Below are positions 26,364 through 35,165 of a stretch of DNA of 51,949 bases, piece by piece. The translations under genes and the position numbers were made by a program. Each line of letters begins with the position of its first letter. The first letter of the stretch is position 1. This DNA comes from Flavobacterium branchiophilum NBRC 15030 = ATCC 35035 (GTDB lineage: Bacteria > Bacteroidota > Bacteroidia > Flavobacteriales > Flavobacteriaceae), in contig NZ_MUGT01000054.1 of the NCBI RefSeq assembly GCF_002217205.1, forward strand, positions 1 through 51,949, written 5' to 3'. The notes under the pieces were generated by a model. It saw only the letters and a program-made list of their open reading frames with translations, ran no database searches and was not told the DNA's origin.

Positions 26364-26405
26364 TTAATTGTTAATTGTTAATTGTTAATTGTTAGTGGTT
26401 AATTG
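26364..26405. repeat. Heptanucleotide tandem repeat before mod
   Basis: Six tandem units of TTAATTG: four perfect (26364-26391), one variant (ttagtgg, 26392-26398) and one perfect (26399-26405). They begin four bases upstream of the mod ATG and overlap the end of the four-helix-bundle gene. A seven-base unit is not a multiple of three and can change length by slippage. Confidence 0.8.
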
Positions 26406-26770
26406 TTAATGTTCAACTTAACCGATTTGATGATTGATGTTAGAAGTTTGATTATTTCTATTGCATCAGTATTAATGCTTTGAAATTGCTCAATGGTTAA
26501 ATAGTCAGTTTCTTTGAGCAATTCGAGCCAATAGATACTTTCATTTATTTCTTTTTGAGCAATAGCCATTTTGTGTTTAAAATCCGCTTTGCTTTCAGCG
26601 TGTTCGGCTTCACGAACCAATGCACCAACTGCAGTTCCACTTCTCAACAATTGCTTTGAAAGAACAAACTCTTTTTTTGTTTCACACAAAAATTGATAGA
26701 GCTTTACTACTCTAATAGCAAATGCAAAACTTTTATTTTTGATGATATTCTCTGTCATTTCATTAACCAT
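26399..26770 (-). CDS. Four-helix bundle protein (23S rRNA-IVP family)
   Basis: The 123-aa protein matches the four-helix-bundle/S23 family, named for proteins encoded in 23S rRNA intervening sequences but usually free-standing in Bacteroidota. Typical segments are NKSFAFAIRVVKLYQFL, KQLLRSGTAVGALVREAEHAESKADFKHKM and QKEINESIYWLELLKE. An alternative start at Met5 (26758) is also plausible. It sits between res and mod in the same direction. Its end runs into the seven-base repeats, so its last residues are encoded by the repeat tract. Function is unknown. Confidence 0.85.
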   Translation of the reverse strand: MVNEMTENIIKNKSFAFAIRVVKLYQFLCETKKEFVLSKQLLRSGTAVGALVREAEHAESKADFKHKMAIAQKEINESIYWLELLKETDYLTIEQFQSINTDAIEIIKLLTSIIKSVKLNINN

Positions 26771-26783
26771 TTACAATTAACCA

Positions 26784-29663
26784 TTAATCATTGAAGAACT
26801 GGTTCAACTTGTCATTCAATTTTGTAATGTTGGCCGCTATGTTCTTGCTGTCTTCCAAATACAGGAAGTCGAAACGTTGATAGCCGAATTTTTCTAGGTT
26901 GAGTTTTAAAAACTCGGTTTCTACAAAATCCTTTCTTTTTACGAAGTCGGGATTATTACTAAATCCTTCTCCTTTTGTTTCAATCATCAAAATTTTATGT
27001 ATTTTTTCTTTTGCAGTTCTTTTAATGACAAGAAAATCAGTTGTGTATTGACCAACTTTATTCCAACGGTTTGAATTGTTTTTTGCAAAGCAATCTATTT
27101 TAAATTGCGTTAGATAATTATCACCGTTGTAGTAAATTTCCAAATCCTTCGTCTTAAAGTCCGCTAAACGCAGTGTTTCTTGTATGGCTTGCATTTCAAA
27201 ACCACTACTACCACTTGCACCAAAATTGTATGGTAAATAATGGAATGTATTATTTTTAGATTTTATTGGTAGAGAATAATCTTTATCTGATTTGAAAGTT
27301 TCATATTCAGGAACCCACTTTTCCATTCCTTGACTTATCATAGTTTCCTTCATTACCTGATAAGCCTTTTCAACTTCTGCCCAATCAAATTCTATATCTG
27401 CATTTGTTTTATCTAATTCAAGAATTTTGTTTGTGTCGGCTTCGCTCGGATATAGTTTAGGATTTTGCTCTACATCGTTTAAGCGTTCTGCAATCAATAA
27501 TTCCGCTTGTTTCGGAATTACTTCTGTGTCTGTTTGTAATTCTCTTTTAATGCTAAATGCAACTCGAATTTTAGATTGTATCAAATGTAAATCATACAAT
27601 TCATTGAAAAAGCGGTTTCCGTCTTTTTCAAAAGAAAGGGTTTCAAATATTTCGTTTAGTTCTGTATCGTATTGGTGCAATTGCGTTTCTGAAATCAACC
27701 CAAAACTTTGACGACTTATTTCAAAAAGCCATTGGTTGTAATTTGCAAATGCAATTCCTGTTTCGTTAATGATATCAATAGTTCCAGTATCAATGTTAGC
27801 TATTTCACTAGTGCTTATCAATGCCGAAGCCTTATAATCCTCTATTTTATTGAAAAGTGCTAATAATTTAGCTTTTGTGTTTGCGTTTTCTTCTTCATCA
27901 ATGCTTTGATAAGTTACCTTCATTTGATAAAATTCCACTTTTGGCAATTGCAAATATTCCATACGACTGTGGCGTTCCACCATTTCCGCTTTCCCAATTC
28001 GTTTGGTGCTGTTTAGTTCGTCAATGCTGCTGTTTTGTTCTTGTTTCAACTGTTTGTTCAGTGTATCGGCATTGTCTTTATTCAACCATATTAAAGCGGT
28101 TTCCTCTTTCCCTTTATCCACTTGGCGTAAACATCTGCAAGAAGTTTGCAATACCATATTTTGAGGACTGTCTCCTTTTTGAGAAAGGATGACGCCTGTT
28201 AAACTTGGGCAGTCCCAACCTTCTTTACCAACTTGCACCAGAAGAATGTAACGCTTTTTTGAAATTGCCAAATCCAATGAACGAAACTCTAATTCATTCT
28301 CCTTTGGCAAAGTGTATTTTTTATTTCCTCCGTGAAATTTTAAAATCTCGGCAGGATTTATTTTCAATTCGCTTGTCAGGAAAGGGTAAACTTCTTCTTC
28401 TAAAACTTCAATGTTGCTGCAATAGATAGCAATCTTTGCAATTGCTCCATTTTCATAAACTGTTTTCTTGTATTGTGTATCAAAGTCTTCAATTCCTTTT
28501 TTAATGATTTGAAAACGGTCAAGGTTTTGCCCGATTTTTACTGTCGGTGTTTTTAGGAATTTTTTAATTGCTGTTACCAACGGATAATAATAAACCGTGT
28601 TGGTTATTTGAGAAAATTTAAAAGCGTAATCACCTGCTTTGATAGTTTCAGCACCCTGCAAATATGGCGTTCCTGAAAAACCTAAAACGGTTGTAATGTT
28701 CCCTTTGCTGTGCCAATAATTTACGGCTTGCCGTAATTTAATATCATCGGTTGCTGCGTGGTGAACTTCATCTATAAGGATTGTCAAGTTCGGAATTTGT
28801 CCGAACAATCTTTTTAAATCGTTGCTTGTATCTTTTTCTTCTTCGTCAAGTTCCAATTCTGTTTGAGCATTGAATTTGAAACTTTCTAAAATCACTTTCT
28901 CTGCATTTACTACAAATACTTGACCAAATGGATTAGGTAAACAGGCGTTTACTTTTTGTGCATTTGGATTTCTTGCCTTGTTACTTTTCTTAGCTGATTT
29001 CTGCTCGTCCAAAACATCAAACTTCAATAGTTTTTTCAGTTTGCTTGCCGATGGCTCGGGCAATACCCAAGAAGGTTCGTAATTTTCAATTGTCTTTAAA
29101 CTCGGAACGATAGAAGATTTTAAACCTGAAGGAATAAGCACCAAAAAATTATGTGCAAATGCTTTGTTCTCTGGTTCGTTGTCGGCAAAATACAAGTCTA
29201 AGTAAATGAAAGCAGCCATCAGAAAAGTTTTACCTGCACCCATTGGCAAACTCATTAAATAGTCGGCATAGCTTACGTTGTAAAAAATGCTTTTAATGAT
29301 GGTATCGTAATCTAATGCGGTTGGATTACTCAAAATTTCATTTTCCAGACCTTGGATTTTTTGTTGTTTTGCAAAATCATACAAGGCATAAGCATTTTTA
29401 TTTTGGGTTAAATATTCTCTAGCATTTTGATTGATGTTTAATTTGGATAAATCGGTCTCTTTTGTAAAAAAGCCTTCAGAGAATAATTTCCAAAGTGGTT
29501 TGTTCTGCCCCTCAATTTTTAAAAATAAATATGTTTCAATAGCCTCAATTTGGGTATCCCTTAGGTTTCCTTTAGTCCTTATATATTGAAGCAAGTTACT
29601 GATGCTACATCTTTCAGATAGTAACCAAATATTTTTTTTTTCTTTTATACTATTTTGAAGCAT
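26784..29663 (-). CDS. res: Type III restriction endonuclease subunit (Res)
   Basis: The 959-aa protein combines a superfamily 2 helicase-like motor with a nuclease. Walker A is MGAGKT at residues 141-146, the DEAD-type box is DEVH near 297 (ILIDEVHHAATDD), SGTPY follows, and motif VI reads QTSCRCLRQ. The C-terminus has a PD-(D/E)xK nuclease core, TTDFLVIKR then MIETKGEG. It cleaves DNA when two sites lack methylation, working with Mod. It is the first gene of the operon, with a TATATTTG promoter element (29691-29698) about 29 bases before the ATG. Lengths of all three genes look complete, so the system may be active. Confidence 0.88.
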   Translation of the reverse strand: MLQNSIKEKKNIWLLSERCSISNLLQYIRTKGNLRDTQIEAIETYLFLKIEGQNKPLWKLFSEGFFTKETDLSKLNINQNAREYLTQNKNAYALYDFAKQQKIQGLENEILSNPTALDYDTIIKSIFYNVSYADYLMSLPMGAGKTFLMAAFIYLDLYFADNEPENKAFAHNFLVLIPSGLKSSIVPSLKTIENYEPSWVLPEPSASKLKKLLKFDVLDEQKSAKKSNKARNPNAQKVNACLPNPFGQVFVVNAEKVILESFKFNAQTELELDEEEKDTSNDLKRLFGQIPNLTILIDEVHHAATDDIKLRQAVNYWHSKGNITTVLGFSGTPYLQGAETIKAGDYAFKFSQITNTVYYYPLVTAIKKFLKTPTVKIGQNLDRFQIIKKGIEDFDTQYKKTVYENGAIAKIAIYCSNIEVLEEEVYPFLTSELKINPAEILKFHGGNKKYTLPKENELEFRSLDLAISKKRYILLVQVGKEGWDCPSLTGVILSQKGDSPQNMVLQTSCRCLRQVDKGKEETALIWLNKDNADTLNKQLKQEQNSSIDELNSTKRIGKAEMVERHSRMEYLQLPKVEFYQMKVTYQSIDEEENANTKAKLLALFNKIEDYKASALISTSEIANIDTGTIDIINETGIAFANYNQWLFEISRQSFGLISETQLHQYDTELNEIFETLSFEKDGNRFFNELYDLHLIQSKIRVAFSIKRELQTDTEVIPKQAELLIAERLNDVEQNPKLYPSEADTNKILELDKTNADIEFDWAEVEKAYQVMKETMISQGMEKWVPEYETFKSDKDYSLPIKSKNNTFHYLPYNFGASGSSGFEMQAIQETLRLADFKTKDLEIYYNGDNYLTQFKIDCFAKNNSNRWNKVGQYTTDFLVIKRTAKEKIHKILMIETKGEGFSNNPDFVKRKDFVETEFLKLNLEKFGYQRFDFLYLEDSKNIAANITKLNDKLNQFFND

Positions 29664-29690
29664 TATTAAAAATTACGTTTAATTAATTTA

Positions 29691-29698
29691 CAAATATA
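29691..29698 (-). promoter_or_regulatory. Probable -7 element of the restriction-modification operon
   Basis: On the minus strand the sequence TATATTTG (29698-29691) matches TAnnTTTG and lies about 28 bases before the res ATG. No TTG lies at the right distance, so the promoter is only half supported. Confidence 0.4.
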
Positions 29699-29716
29699 AT
29701 CAAATTTTTGTTGTTA

Positions 29717-30583
29717 TTAGCCATTTAAATTCATCAAATACTTTTTTGGCGTAGTGCCAAATTTCTTTTTGAAAGCTGCAATAAAATGGCTTGAGGTGCT
29801 GTAACCAATTTTCAATCCCACTTCATTTACATTATACGAACCCGAATCTAGCAACTGTCTAGCATAATCCATTTTATAATCAAATAAAAAATTAAAAACC
29901 GTATCGCCATAAATTTCTTTAAAACCTGCTTTTAATTTTTTTAATGAAATGCCAACTTCATCTGCCAATTCTTGTAAACCTGGTGGCTCTGCCATGTTTT
30001 TTATAATGATTTCTTTCGCTTTTTTTATTTTCAAAACATTTTCTTCATCTGATAAAAAAGGACAATGTTCTGCATTGGGATCTTCATTGGTATTAAAAAA
30101 CAAACTCAATAATTCGTAACTTTTTCCTTTTAAATACAAAGTTTTAATTGACGAATTTTGGTTGTAATGAAATATTTGATTCAACACGATTGACATAGAA
30201 GGACTGATGCTTTCTTCTGCATAATATTTTTTTTCTAAATTGTCTTTGCTCAAAAACGGAATCATTTCTGAATCGGATGAAAATAAAGTATGAAATTTTT
30301 TGATAGAAATTAGAATAGAAATTATCCAACTTTTAGGTGCTATTTCTAAATGAAGTGGTAATTCTTTTTGCGGATTGTATAGCAAGAGCGCTTTTTCTTC
30401 ATTCAAATCTAATGTATAAGAATTATTGTTAAAAATAAATTTCCCTTTCCCTTTTACATTAAAATGAAACTGAATTAAACCCGAACCTACTTGTTTTTCT
30501 AATATTTCGGTACTTTCAGCATCGTTTTGAAATCGGAGTAAACTAAAATCGGTATCAATAATTATTTCTTCAAATGAACTCAT
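29717..30583 (-). CDS. AraC family transcriptional regulator
   Basis: I use the ATG at 30583, giving 288 aa (MSSFEEIIIDTDFSLLRF); the longer frame from 30622 adds a non-conserved stretch. The C-terminal 100 residues are a double helix-turn-helix AraC/XylS domain, with LADEVGISLKKLKAGFKEIYGD for the first HTH and VNEVGLKIGYSTSSHFIAAFKKKFGTTPKKY for the second, which is highly typical. The N-terminal half is a beta-rich ligand or dimerisation domain. It is divergent from hemA, a common arrangement in flavobacteria, so it may regulate heme genes or itself. Confidence 0.9.
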   Translation of the reverse strand: MSSFEEIIIDTDFSLLRFQNDAESTEILEKQVGSGLIQFHFNVKGKGKFIFNNNSYTLDLNEEKALLLYNPQKELPLHLEIAPKSWIISILISIKKFHTLFSSDSEMIPFLSKDNLEKKYYAEESISPSMSIVLNQIFHYNQNSSIKTLYLKGKSYELLSLFFNTNEDPNAEHCPFLSDEENVLKIKKAKEIIIKNMAEPPGLQELADEVGISLKKLKAGFKEIYGDTVFNFLFDYKMDYARQLLDSGSYNVNEVGLKIGYSTSSHFIAAFKKKFGTTPKKYLMNLNG

Positions 30584-30755
30584 AGCGTTGTTTTTTTTAT
30601 AGAAAAATAATTTTAAATTCAAATTTTTTATTTATATTAATTCTAAACTAACATGTTTCAAGGGCTTAATATTGGTACAAAGTTATTGTTTTCTATCCAA
30701 ATAAGAACTCTTTTTTATAAAAAAACTAATTACGATAAAAAAAGTACTTGTAGCG

Positions 30756-30787
30756 TTGTTTTTGTAAAGGTGTAAACTTTAATTTTG
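30756..30787 (+). promoter_or_regulatory. Promoter of the hemA operon
   Basis: TTG (30756-30758), 21 bases, TAATTTTG (30780-30787) fits the flavobacterial consensus and lies 26 bases before the hemA ATG. On the opposite strand TAACTTTG (30685-30678) could be the -7 of the araC promoter, without a good -33. Confidence 0.6.
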
Positions 30788-30813
30788 TGCGTCTTTAAGA
30801 GATAATACAAACT

Positions 30814-32106
30814 ATGAATAATCAAACACCAGCAAAGCAAACTACATTTTATGCCATTGGCTTGAGCTACAAAAAAGCTGATGCCGAAATAAGAGGTAAA
30901 TTTAGTTTGGATGAAAAAGCCAAAATAGCATTGTTGGAACAGGCCAAAATCAATGACATTGAAAGTTTGATTGTAACATCGACCTGCAATAGAACAGAAA
31001 TATACGGTTTTGCACAGCATCCTTTTCAGTTGATACAATTGCTTTGTGATAATAGTTTGGGTACCGTTGAAGAGTTTCGGAAATATGCCTACATTTATAA
31101 ACAAAAGGAAGCATTAAATCATATTTTCAGAGTAGGAACGGGTTTGGATAGTCAAATTTTGGGTGATTTTGAAATTATTGCCCAACTAAAAAATGCTTTT
31201 GTAGAAAGTAAAAAACGCCATTTGGTCAATGCTTATTTGGAGCGTTTGGTCAATTCGGTCATTCAAGCGAGTAAGAAAGTAAAAAATGAAACCGAAATTT
31301 CTAGTGGTGCTACTTCCGTTTCTTTTGCCGCGGTTCAATATATTTTTAAAAATGTAGAAGCCATTTCTGATAAAAATATTTTGCTTTTCGGAACAGGAAA
31401 AATTGGTAGAAATACTTGTGAAAATCTCGTAAAACATTCCAAACACGATCAAATTACGCTGATAAATAGAACAAAGGACAAGGCAGAAAAACTTGCCAAA
31501 AAACTTAATCTTGTTGTAAAAGATTATACCGATTTACAAATAGAATTACAAAAGGCAGATGTAGTTGTTGTGGCAACAGGTGCTCAGAATCCTACAGTTG
31601 ATTTGGATATATTGAATTTAAAAAAACCATTGCTTATTTTAGATTTATCGATTCCAAAGAATGTAAACGAAAATGTAAAACAAAATCCTTTGGTTACCTT
31701 AGTTCACATGGATCATTTATCGGAAATCACTGATGAAACTTTAGAGAACAGAAAACAACATATCCCTGCTGCCGAAGCAATTATTAATGAAATATTATCT
31801 GAATTTCTAACATGGTCCAAAGGTAGAAAATATGCACCAACCATTCATGCTTTAAAAGCAAAATTGAATGCTATTAAAGTATCGGAAATCAATCACTTGA
31901 AAAAGAAAAATGCCGATTTCAACGATGAATATGCCGAAATTGTTACTGATAAATTAATTCAAAAAATAACCAGTCATTTTGCTAATCATTTGAAAGATGA
32001 TAACACGGTTGTGGATGAAAGTGTAGAATGGATAAATAAAGTTTTTCAAATAAGCCCCCTAACCCCCAAAGGGGGAATTCCCAAAAAAGAATTAAATGAG
32101 CAATAA
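30814..32106 (+). CDS. hemA: Glutamyl-tRNA reductase
   Basis: The 430-aa protein reduces glutamyl-tRNA to glutamate-1-semialdehyde, the committed step of the C5 route to heme. The catalytic Cys is C58 in LIVTSTCNRTEIYG, and the NADPH-binding LLFGTGKIGRNTCENL and the dimerisation C-terminus are all present. The last 18 residues, ISPLTPKGGIPKKELNEQ, come from a GC-rich repeat (32054-32080) and are not part of the normal family C-terminus. The gene overlaps hemC by 11 bases. Feedback by heme is usual for the enzyme family, but no direct evidence is seen here. Confidence 0.95.
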   Translation: MNNQTPAKQTTFYAIGLSYKKADAEIRGKFSLDEKAKIALLEQAKINDIESLIVTSTCNRTEIYGFAQHPFQLIQLLCDNSLGTVEEFRKYAYIYKQKEALNHIFRVGTGLDSQILGDFEIIAQLKNAFVESKKRHLVNAYLERLVNSVIQASKKVKNETEISSGATSVSFAAVQYIFKNVEAISDKNILLFGTGKIGRNTCENLVKHSKHDQITLINRTKDKAEKLAKKLNLVVKDYTDLQIELQKADVVVVATGAQNPTVDLDILNLKKPLLILDLSIPKNVNENVKQNPLVTLVHMDHLSEITDETLENRKQHIPAAEAIINEILSEFLTWSKGRKYAPTIHALKAKLNAIKVSEINHLKKKNADFNDEYAEIVTDKLIQKITSHFANHLKDDNTVVDESVEWINKVFQISPLTPKGGIPKKELNEQ

Positions 32107-32147
32107 AAATAACAATCCAACTATTCTCCCTTCGGGGGCTAGAGGAC
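32054..32147. repeat. Inverted pair of GC-rich repeats at the hemA/hemC junction
   Basis: One copy (32054-32080, gccccctaacccccaaaggg and on) lies in the hemA C-terminus. An inverted copy (about 32123-32147, with ctcccttcgggggctagagg) lies in the hemC N-terminus. The two can pair over about 24 bases with five mismatches. The loop between them holds the hemC ATG (32096) and the hemA stop. In an AT-rich genome these G/C runs stand out. Confidence 0.75.
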
Positions 32148-33067
32148 CTATCCGCATAGGCACCCGCGATAGTGAACTCGCACTTTGGCAAGCCAAAACA
32201 GTTGAAAAACAGTTGAACGATTTGGGTTACAAAACGGAAATTATCGCCGTAAAATCTGAAGGAGATATTGTTTTAAACAAACCATTGTACGAACTAGGAA
32301 TTACGGGAATTTTTACCAAAACCCTCGATATTGCAATGATTAATGGTCAGGTAGATATTGCGGTACATTCCATGAAAGACGTGCCAACATTATTGCCAAA
32401 TGGAATTGTGCAAGGTGCAGTTTTGGAAAGAGCTTCTGTCTTTGATGTTTTGGTTTATAAAGATAATTTAGATTTTTTATCTCAAGAAAACAGCATTATT
32501 GCAAGCAGTAGTTTACGAAGAAAGGCAAGTTGGTTGCACAAATATCCTACGCATACCATAGAAGATATTCGTGGAAATGTAAATACCAGAATGCAAAAAG
32601 TAGCAGAATCCGACACTTGGAGCGGTGCTATTTTTGCCGAAGCTGGTTTGGAGCGCATCAACCTAAAACCAGAAAAAGCAATTGTTTTAGATTGGATGAT
32701 TCCCGCACCAGCACAAGGAGCGATGCTTGTGGTAGCTATGGCGAATGACGAATTTACCCGAGAAGCTGTGAGCCAATTGAACGATATTGAAACAGAGATT
32801 TGCACCCATATTGAAAGACAATTTCTAAAAACTTTAGAAGGCGGTTGTACAGCTCCGATTGGGGCTTTGGCAAAATATGATGAGGTGAAAGACACTATTG
32901 ATTTCCAAGGAGTTTTGTTTTCGGTTGATGGAAAACAAAAAATCGAAATCGAAAAATCGGTTGATATATCCGAGTGGAAGAAATTAGGATTCCATGCAGC
33001 ACAAGAAATTTTGAATAACGGAGGTGCCGAATTGATGATCGCAATTAAGGAACAATTGAAAAAATAA
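32096..33067 (+). CDS. hemC: Hydroxymethylbilane synthase (porphobilinogen deaminase)
   Basis: The 323-aa enzyme joins four porphobilinogens into hydroxymethylbilane. Family motifs are IRIGTRDSELALWQAKTVE, HSMKDVPTLLP, SSLRRKASWLHKYP, and GGCTAPIGA with the dipyrromethane-binding Cys at about residue 251. The first 18 residues (MSNKNNNPTILPSGARGP) precede the normal start of the fold; ILPSGARG is encoded by the GC-rich repeat. The start ATG lies inside hemA, 11 bases before its end. It is followed after 83 bases by hemD. Confidence 0.95.
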   Translation: MSNKNNNPTILPSGARGPIRIGTRDSELALWQAKTVEKQLNDLGYKTEIIAVKSEGDIVLNKPLYELGITGIFTKTLDIAMINGQVDIAVHSMKDVPTLLPNGIVQGAVLERASVFDVLVYKDNLDFLSQENSIIASSSLRRKASWLHKYPTHTIEDIRGNVNTRMQKVAESDTWSGAIFAEAGLERINLKPEKAIVLDWMIPAPAQGAMLVVAMANDEFTREAVSQLNDIETEICTHIERQFLKTLEGGCTAPIGALAKYDEVKDTIDFQGVLFSVDGKQKIEIEKSVDISEWKKLGFHAAQEILNNGGAELMIAIKEQLKK

Positions 33068-33068
33068 A

Positions 33069-33135
33069 TTTTAACCATTAAGATATTAAGAAAATTAAGA
33101 ATAAGCTTGATGAACCTTAATGCCTTAATGGTTTA
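33069..33135. repeat. Inverted-repeat element between hemC and hemD
   Basis: The sequence ttaaccattaagatattaag (about 33071-33090) is inverted, with three mismatches, at 33115-33134 (cttaatgccttaatggttta). The 66-base element fills most of the hemC-hemD gap. Similar CCTTAATG-type palindromes are common between flavobacterial genes. It is AT-rich and unrelated to the GC-rich repeats beside it. Confidence 0.55.
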
Positions 33136-33150
33136 ATAAAAAACAAAACA

Positions 33151-33828
33151 ATGGCAAATCCAACCCGAATTTTATCGACGAAAGTGCTTTTGAGTCATCA
33201 AAAACAAGTCTTGACAGATGTTGGTTTGGAGGTGTTGGAATATAATTTTATACAGGTAGAAACCAAAAATTTTGAATTAAAAGGTATTAAAGACCATTTG
33301 ATTTTTACAAGTCAGAATGCGGTACGAAGTTTTTTGAACCATCCACAATTTGAGAAAAATAAATCAGGTCTTCAATCGAAAAAAGCGTTTTGTGTAGGCG
33401 TTAAAAGCAAAACCATTTTGACCGATGCGGGTTTTGAAGTGGTAGCTTATGCAGATTATGCTTCCGATTTAGCGGAGATTGTCAGTTTGATTTATGCCGA
33501 TGGGAGCTATACTTTTTTCACTGGAAATTTGCGAAAAGAAACCATGCCTTTGGCGTTAAAAGAAGCTGGAATTGCGTTCAACGAAATTGAGGTATATGAA
33601 ACCAAATTGACTCCCAAAAAAATAACAGAATCGATAGATGCGATTTTGTTTTTCAGTCCGTCAGGTGTAGAAAGTTATTTGAAAGACAACAAAATCAAAA
33701 AAGAAATGTGCTTTTGCATTGGCGAAACGACTGCTGAAGCCTTAGAAAAAGTAACCAAAAACAGTATCGTTGCACAACACCCTTCTATTGAAGCCTTACT
33801 CGACGATGTAATCGAAGAATTAAAATAA
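33151..33828 (+). CDS. hemD: Uroporphyrinogen-III synthase
   Basis: The 225-aa protein closes hydroxymethylbilane with ring-D inversion to uroporphyrinogen III. HemD sequences vary greatly, but the two-domain layout and typical patches are visible: LIFTSQNAVRSFL, FCVGVKSKTILTDAGFEVVAYADYASDLAEIV, and ILFFSPSGVESYL with MCFCIGETTAEALEK near the end. The operon position between hemC and hemE settles the assignment. Its TAA is directly followed by a GC-rich repeat copy. Confidence 0.9.
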   Translation: MANPTRILSTKVLLSHQKQVLTDVGLEVLEYNFIQVETKNFELKGIKDHLIFTSQNAVRSFLNHPQFEKNKSGLQSKKAFCVGVKSKTILTDAGFEVVAYADYASDLAEIVSLIYADGSYTFFTGNLRKETMPLALKEAGIAFNEIEVYETKLTPKKITESIDAILFFSPSGVESYLKDNKIKKEMCFCIGETTAEALEKVTKNSIVAQHPSIEALLDDVIEELK

Positions 33829-33954
33829 GCCCCCTAACCCAAAGGGGGGATGTGGGAAGTTTATAAATTAAATAAATATTAAAATTTAGAAAGTTTAAAT
33901 TAATACAATGAACAATATAGACAATCAAATTCTCCCTTCGGGGGTTAGGGGTCT
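33829..33954. repeat. Second inverted pair of GC-rich repeats at hemD/hemE
   Basis: One copy starts at the base after the hemD stop (33829-33859, gccccctaacccaaaggggg and on), and an inverted copy (33930-33954, tctcccttcgggggttaggg) is inside hemE after its eighth codon. As at hemA/hemC, the start codon (hemE ATG, 33908) lies in the loop between the arms. Confidence 0.75.
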
Positions 33955-34975
33955 GCAAAACGACCTTTTTTTACGAGCTTTAAACAACGAAAAAGTAGAA
34001 CGCCCACCCGTTTGGATGATGCGTCAAGCTGGAAGATATTTACCCGAATTTAGAGCTTTGCGAGATAAATACGATTTTTTTACCCGTTGTGAAACCCCAG
34101 AATTAGCGGCTGAAATTACCGTGCAACCCATTCGAATTGTAAAACCCGATGCGGCAATTTTGTTTTCGGATATTTTGGTGGTACCAAGAGCGATGGGAAT
34201 TCATGTAGAATTAAAAGACAATCTAGGACCGATAATCCCAAATCCGATTCGTACCATGGAACAAGTGAACCAAGTATTTGTGCCTGATGTAAATGAAACT
34301 TTGGGTTATGTTTTTGATGCCATCAAATTAACCAAAGAAATGCTGAATAACGAAGTGCCTTTGATTGGTTTTGCAGGTTCCCCTTGGACGATTTTTTGCT
34401 ATGCGGTGGAAGGAAAAGGATCCAAAAGTTTTGATACTGCCAAAGGATTTTGTTTCTCCAATCCAGTTGCAGCACACACTTTATTGCAAAAAATCACCGA
34501 TACGACGATTTTATATTTGAAAGAAAAAGTAAAAGCAGGTTGCAACGCCATTCAGATTTTTGATTCTTGGGGCGGGATGTTGTCACCAGTGGATTATCAA
34601 GAATTTTCTTGGAAATACATCAACCAAATTGTAGAGACTTTGGCAGACGAAACAAAGGTGATTGTTTTTGGAAAAGGATGTTGGTTTGCTTTGGGCGAAA
34701 TGGCAAAATCAAAAGCTTCGGCTTTGGGTGTAGATTGGACGTGTTCGCCAAGAAATGCCCGTTATTTAACAGGCGGAAACATCACCTTACAAGGGAATTT
34801 TGACCCAAGTCGTTTACTATCACCAATTCCAACCATCAAAAAAATGGTGCATGAAATGATTGATGAATTTGGAAAAGACAATTACATCGTAAATTTGGGT
34901 CACGGTATTTTGCCGAACATTCCTGTGGATCATGCCAAGGCGTTTGTGGAGGCGGTGAAGGAGTATGGGATGTAA
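33908..34975 (+). CDS. hemE: Uroporphyrinogen decarboxylase
   Basis: The 355-aa enzyme decarboxylates uroporphyrinogen III to coproporphyrinogen III. The hallmark [17 protein letters not shown] lies at about residues 33-49, and [33 protein letters not shown] and [19 protein letters not shown] are also typical. The normal protein starts about at [10 protein letters not shown]; the preceding 17 residues, with ILPSGVRG, are added by the GC-rich repeat. The gene is the last of the contiguous hemACDE run; hemF follows after a 2.3-kb block of accessory DNA. Confidence 0.95.
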   Translation: MNNIDNQILPSGVRGLQNDLFLRALNNEKVERPPVWMMRQAGRYLPEFRALRDKYDFFTRCETPELAAEITVQPIRIVKPDAAILFSDILVVPRAMGIHVELKDNLGPIIPNPIRTMEQVNQVFVPDVNETLGYVFDAIKLTKEMLNNEVPLIGFAGSPWTIFCYAVEGKGSKSFDTAKGFCFSNPVAAHTLLQKITDTTILYLKEKVKAGCNAIQIFDSWGGMLSPVDYQEFSWKYINQIVETLADETKVIVFGKGCWFALGEMAKSKASALGVDWTCSPRNARYLTGGNITLQGNFDPSRLLSPIPTIKKMVHEMIDEFGKDNYIVNLGHGILPNIPVDHAKAFVEAVKEYGM

Positions 34976-34982
34976 ACGCACC

Positions 34983-35140
34983 TCCTACAAGGTTTCCAAA
35001 ACCATGAATACGGTTCAACTACTTCGAGGTTTTTTATCTCTTGCAAGGTTTCCAAAACCTTGTAGGTGTTTTAAAATTGAAAGCGTTCAAAACAGTAAAA
35101 GCGTTATTACTCCTGCAAGGTTTCCAAAACCTTGTAGGTG
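34983..35140. repeat. Three palindromic repeats upstream of the RAYT gene
   Basis: Two near-perfect copies of a 26-28 bp palindrome, with tgcaaggtttccaaaacctt in common, lie at 35042-35067 and 35112-35140, and a degenerate copy (ctacaaggtttccaaaacc) at 34985-35003. Each copy is self-complementary around TTCCAAAACC. They share orientation; the copies after the transposase gene are inverted. Confidence 0.75.
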
Positions 35141-35165
35141 AAAAAAAATGATATAATCAGTAGAT

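Noticed and set aside
26364-26405. Possible CRISPR-like repeats
   Set aside because: The units are only seven bases in direct tandem without spacers, and no cas gene is near; it is a simple sequence repeat.
32482-33078. 198-codon minus-strand frame over hemC
   Set aside because: It lies wholly opposite hemC, whose product has all catalytic motifs; the antisense translation resembles nothing.
34983-35140. Possible CRISPR array from repeated tgcaaggtttcc units
   Set aside because: Only two or three copies with unequal spacing, each a palindrome, next to a RAYT gene; they are REP-type repeats.
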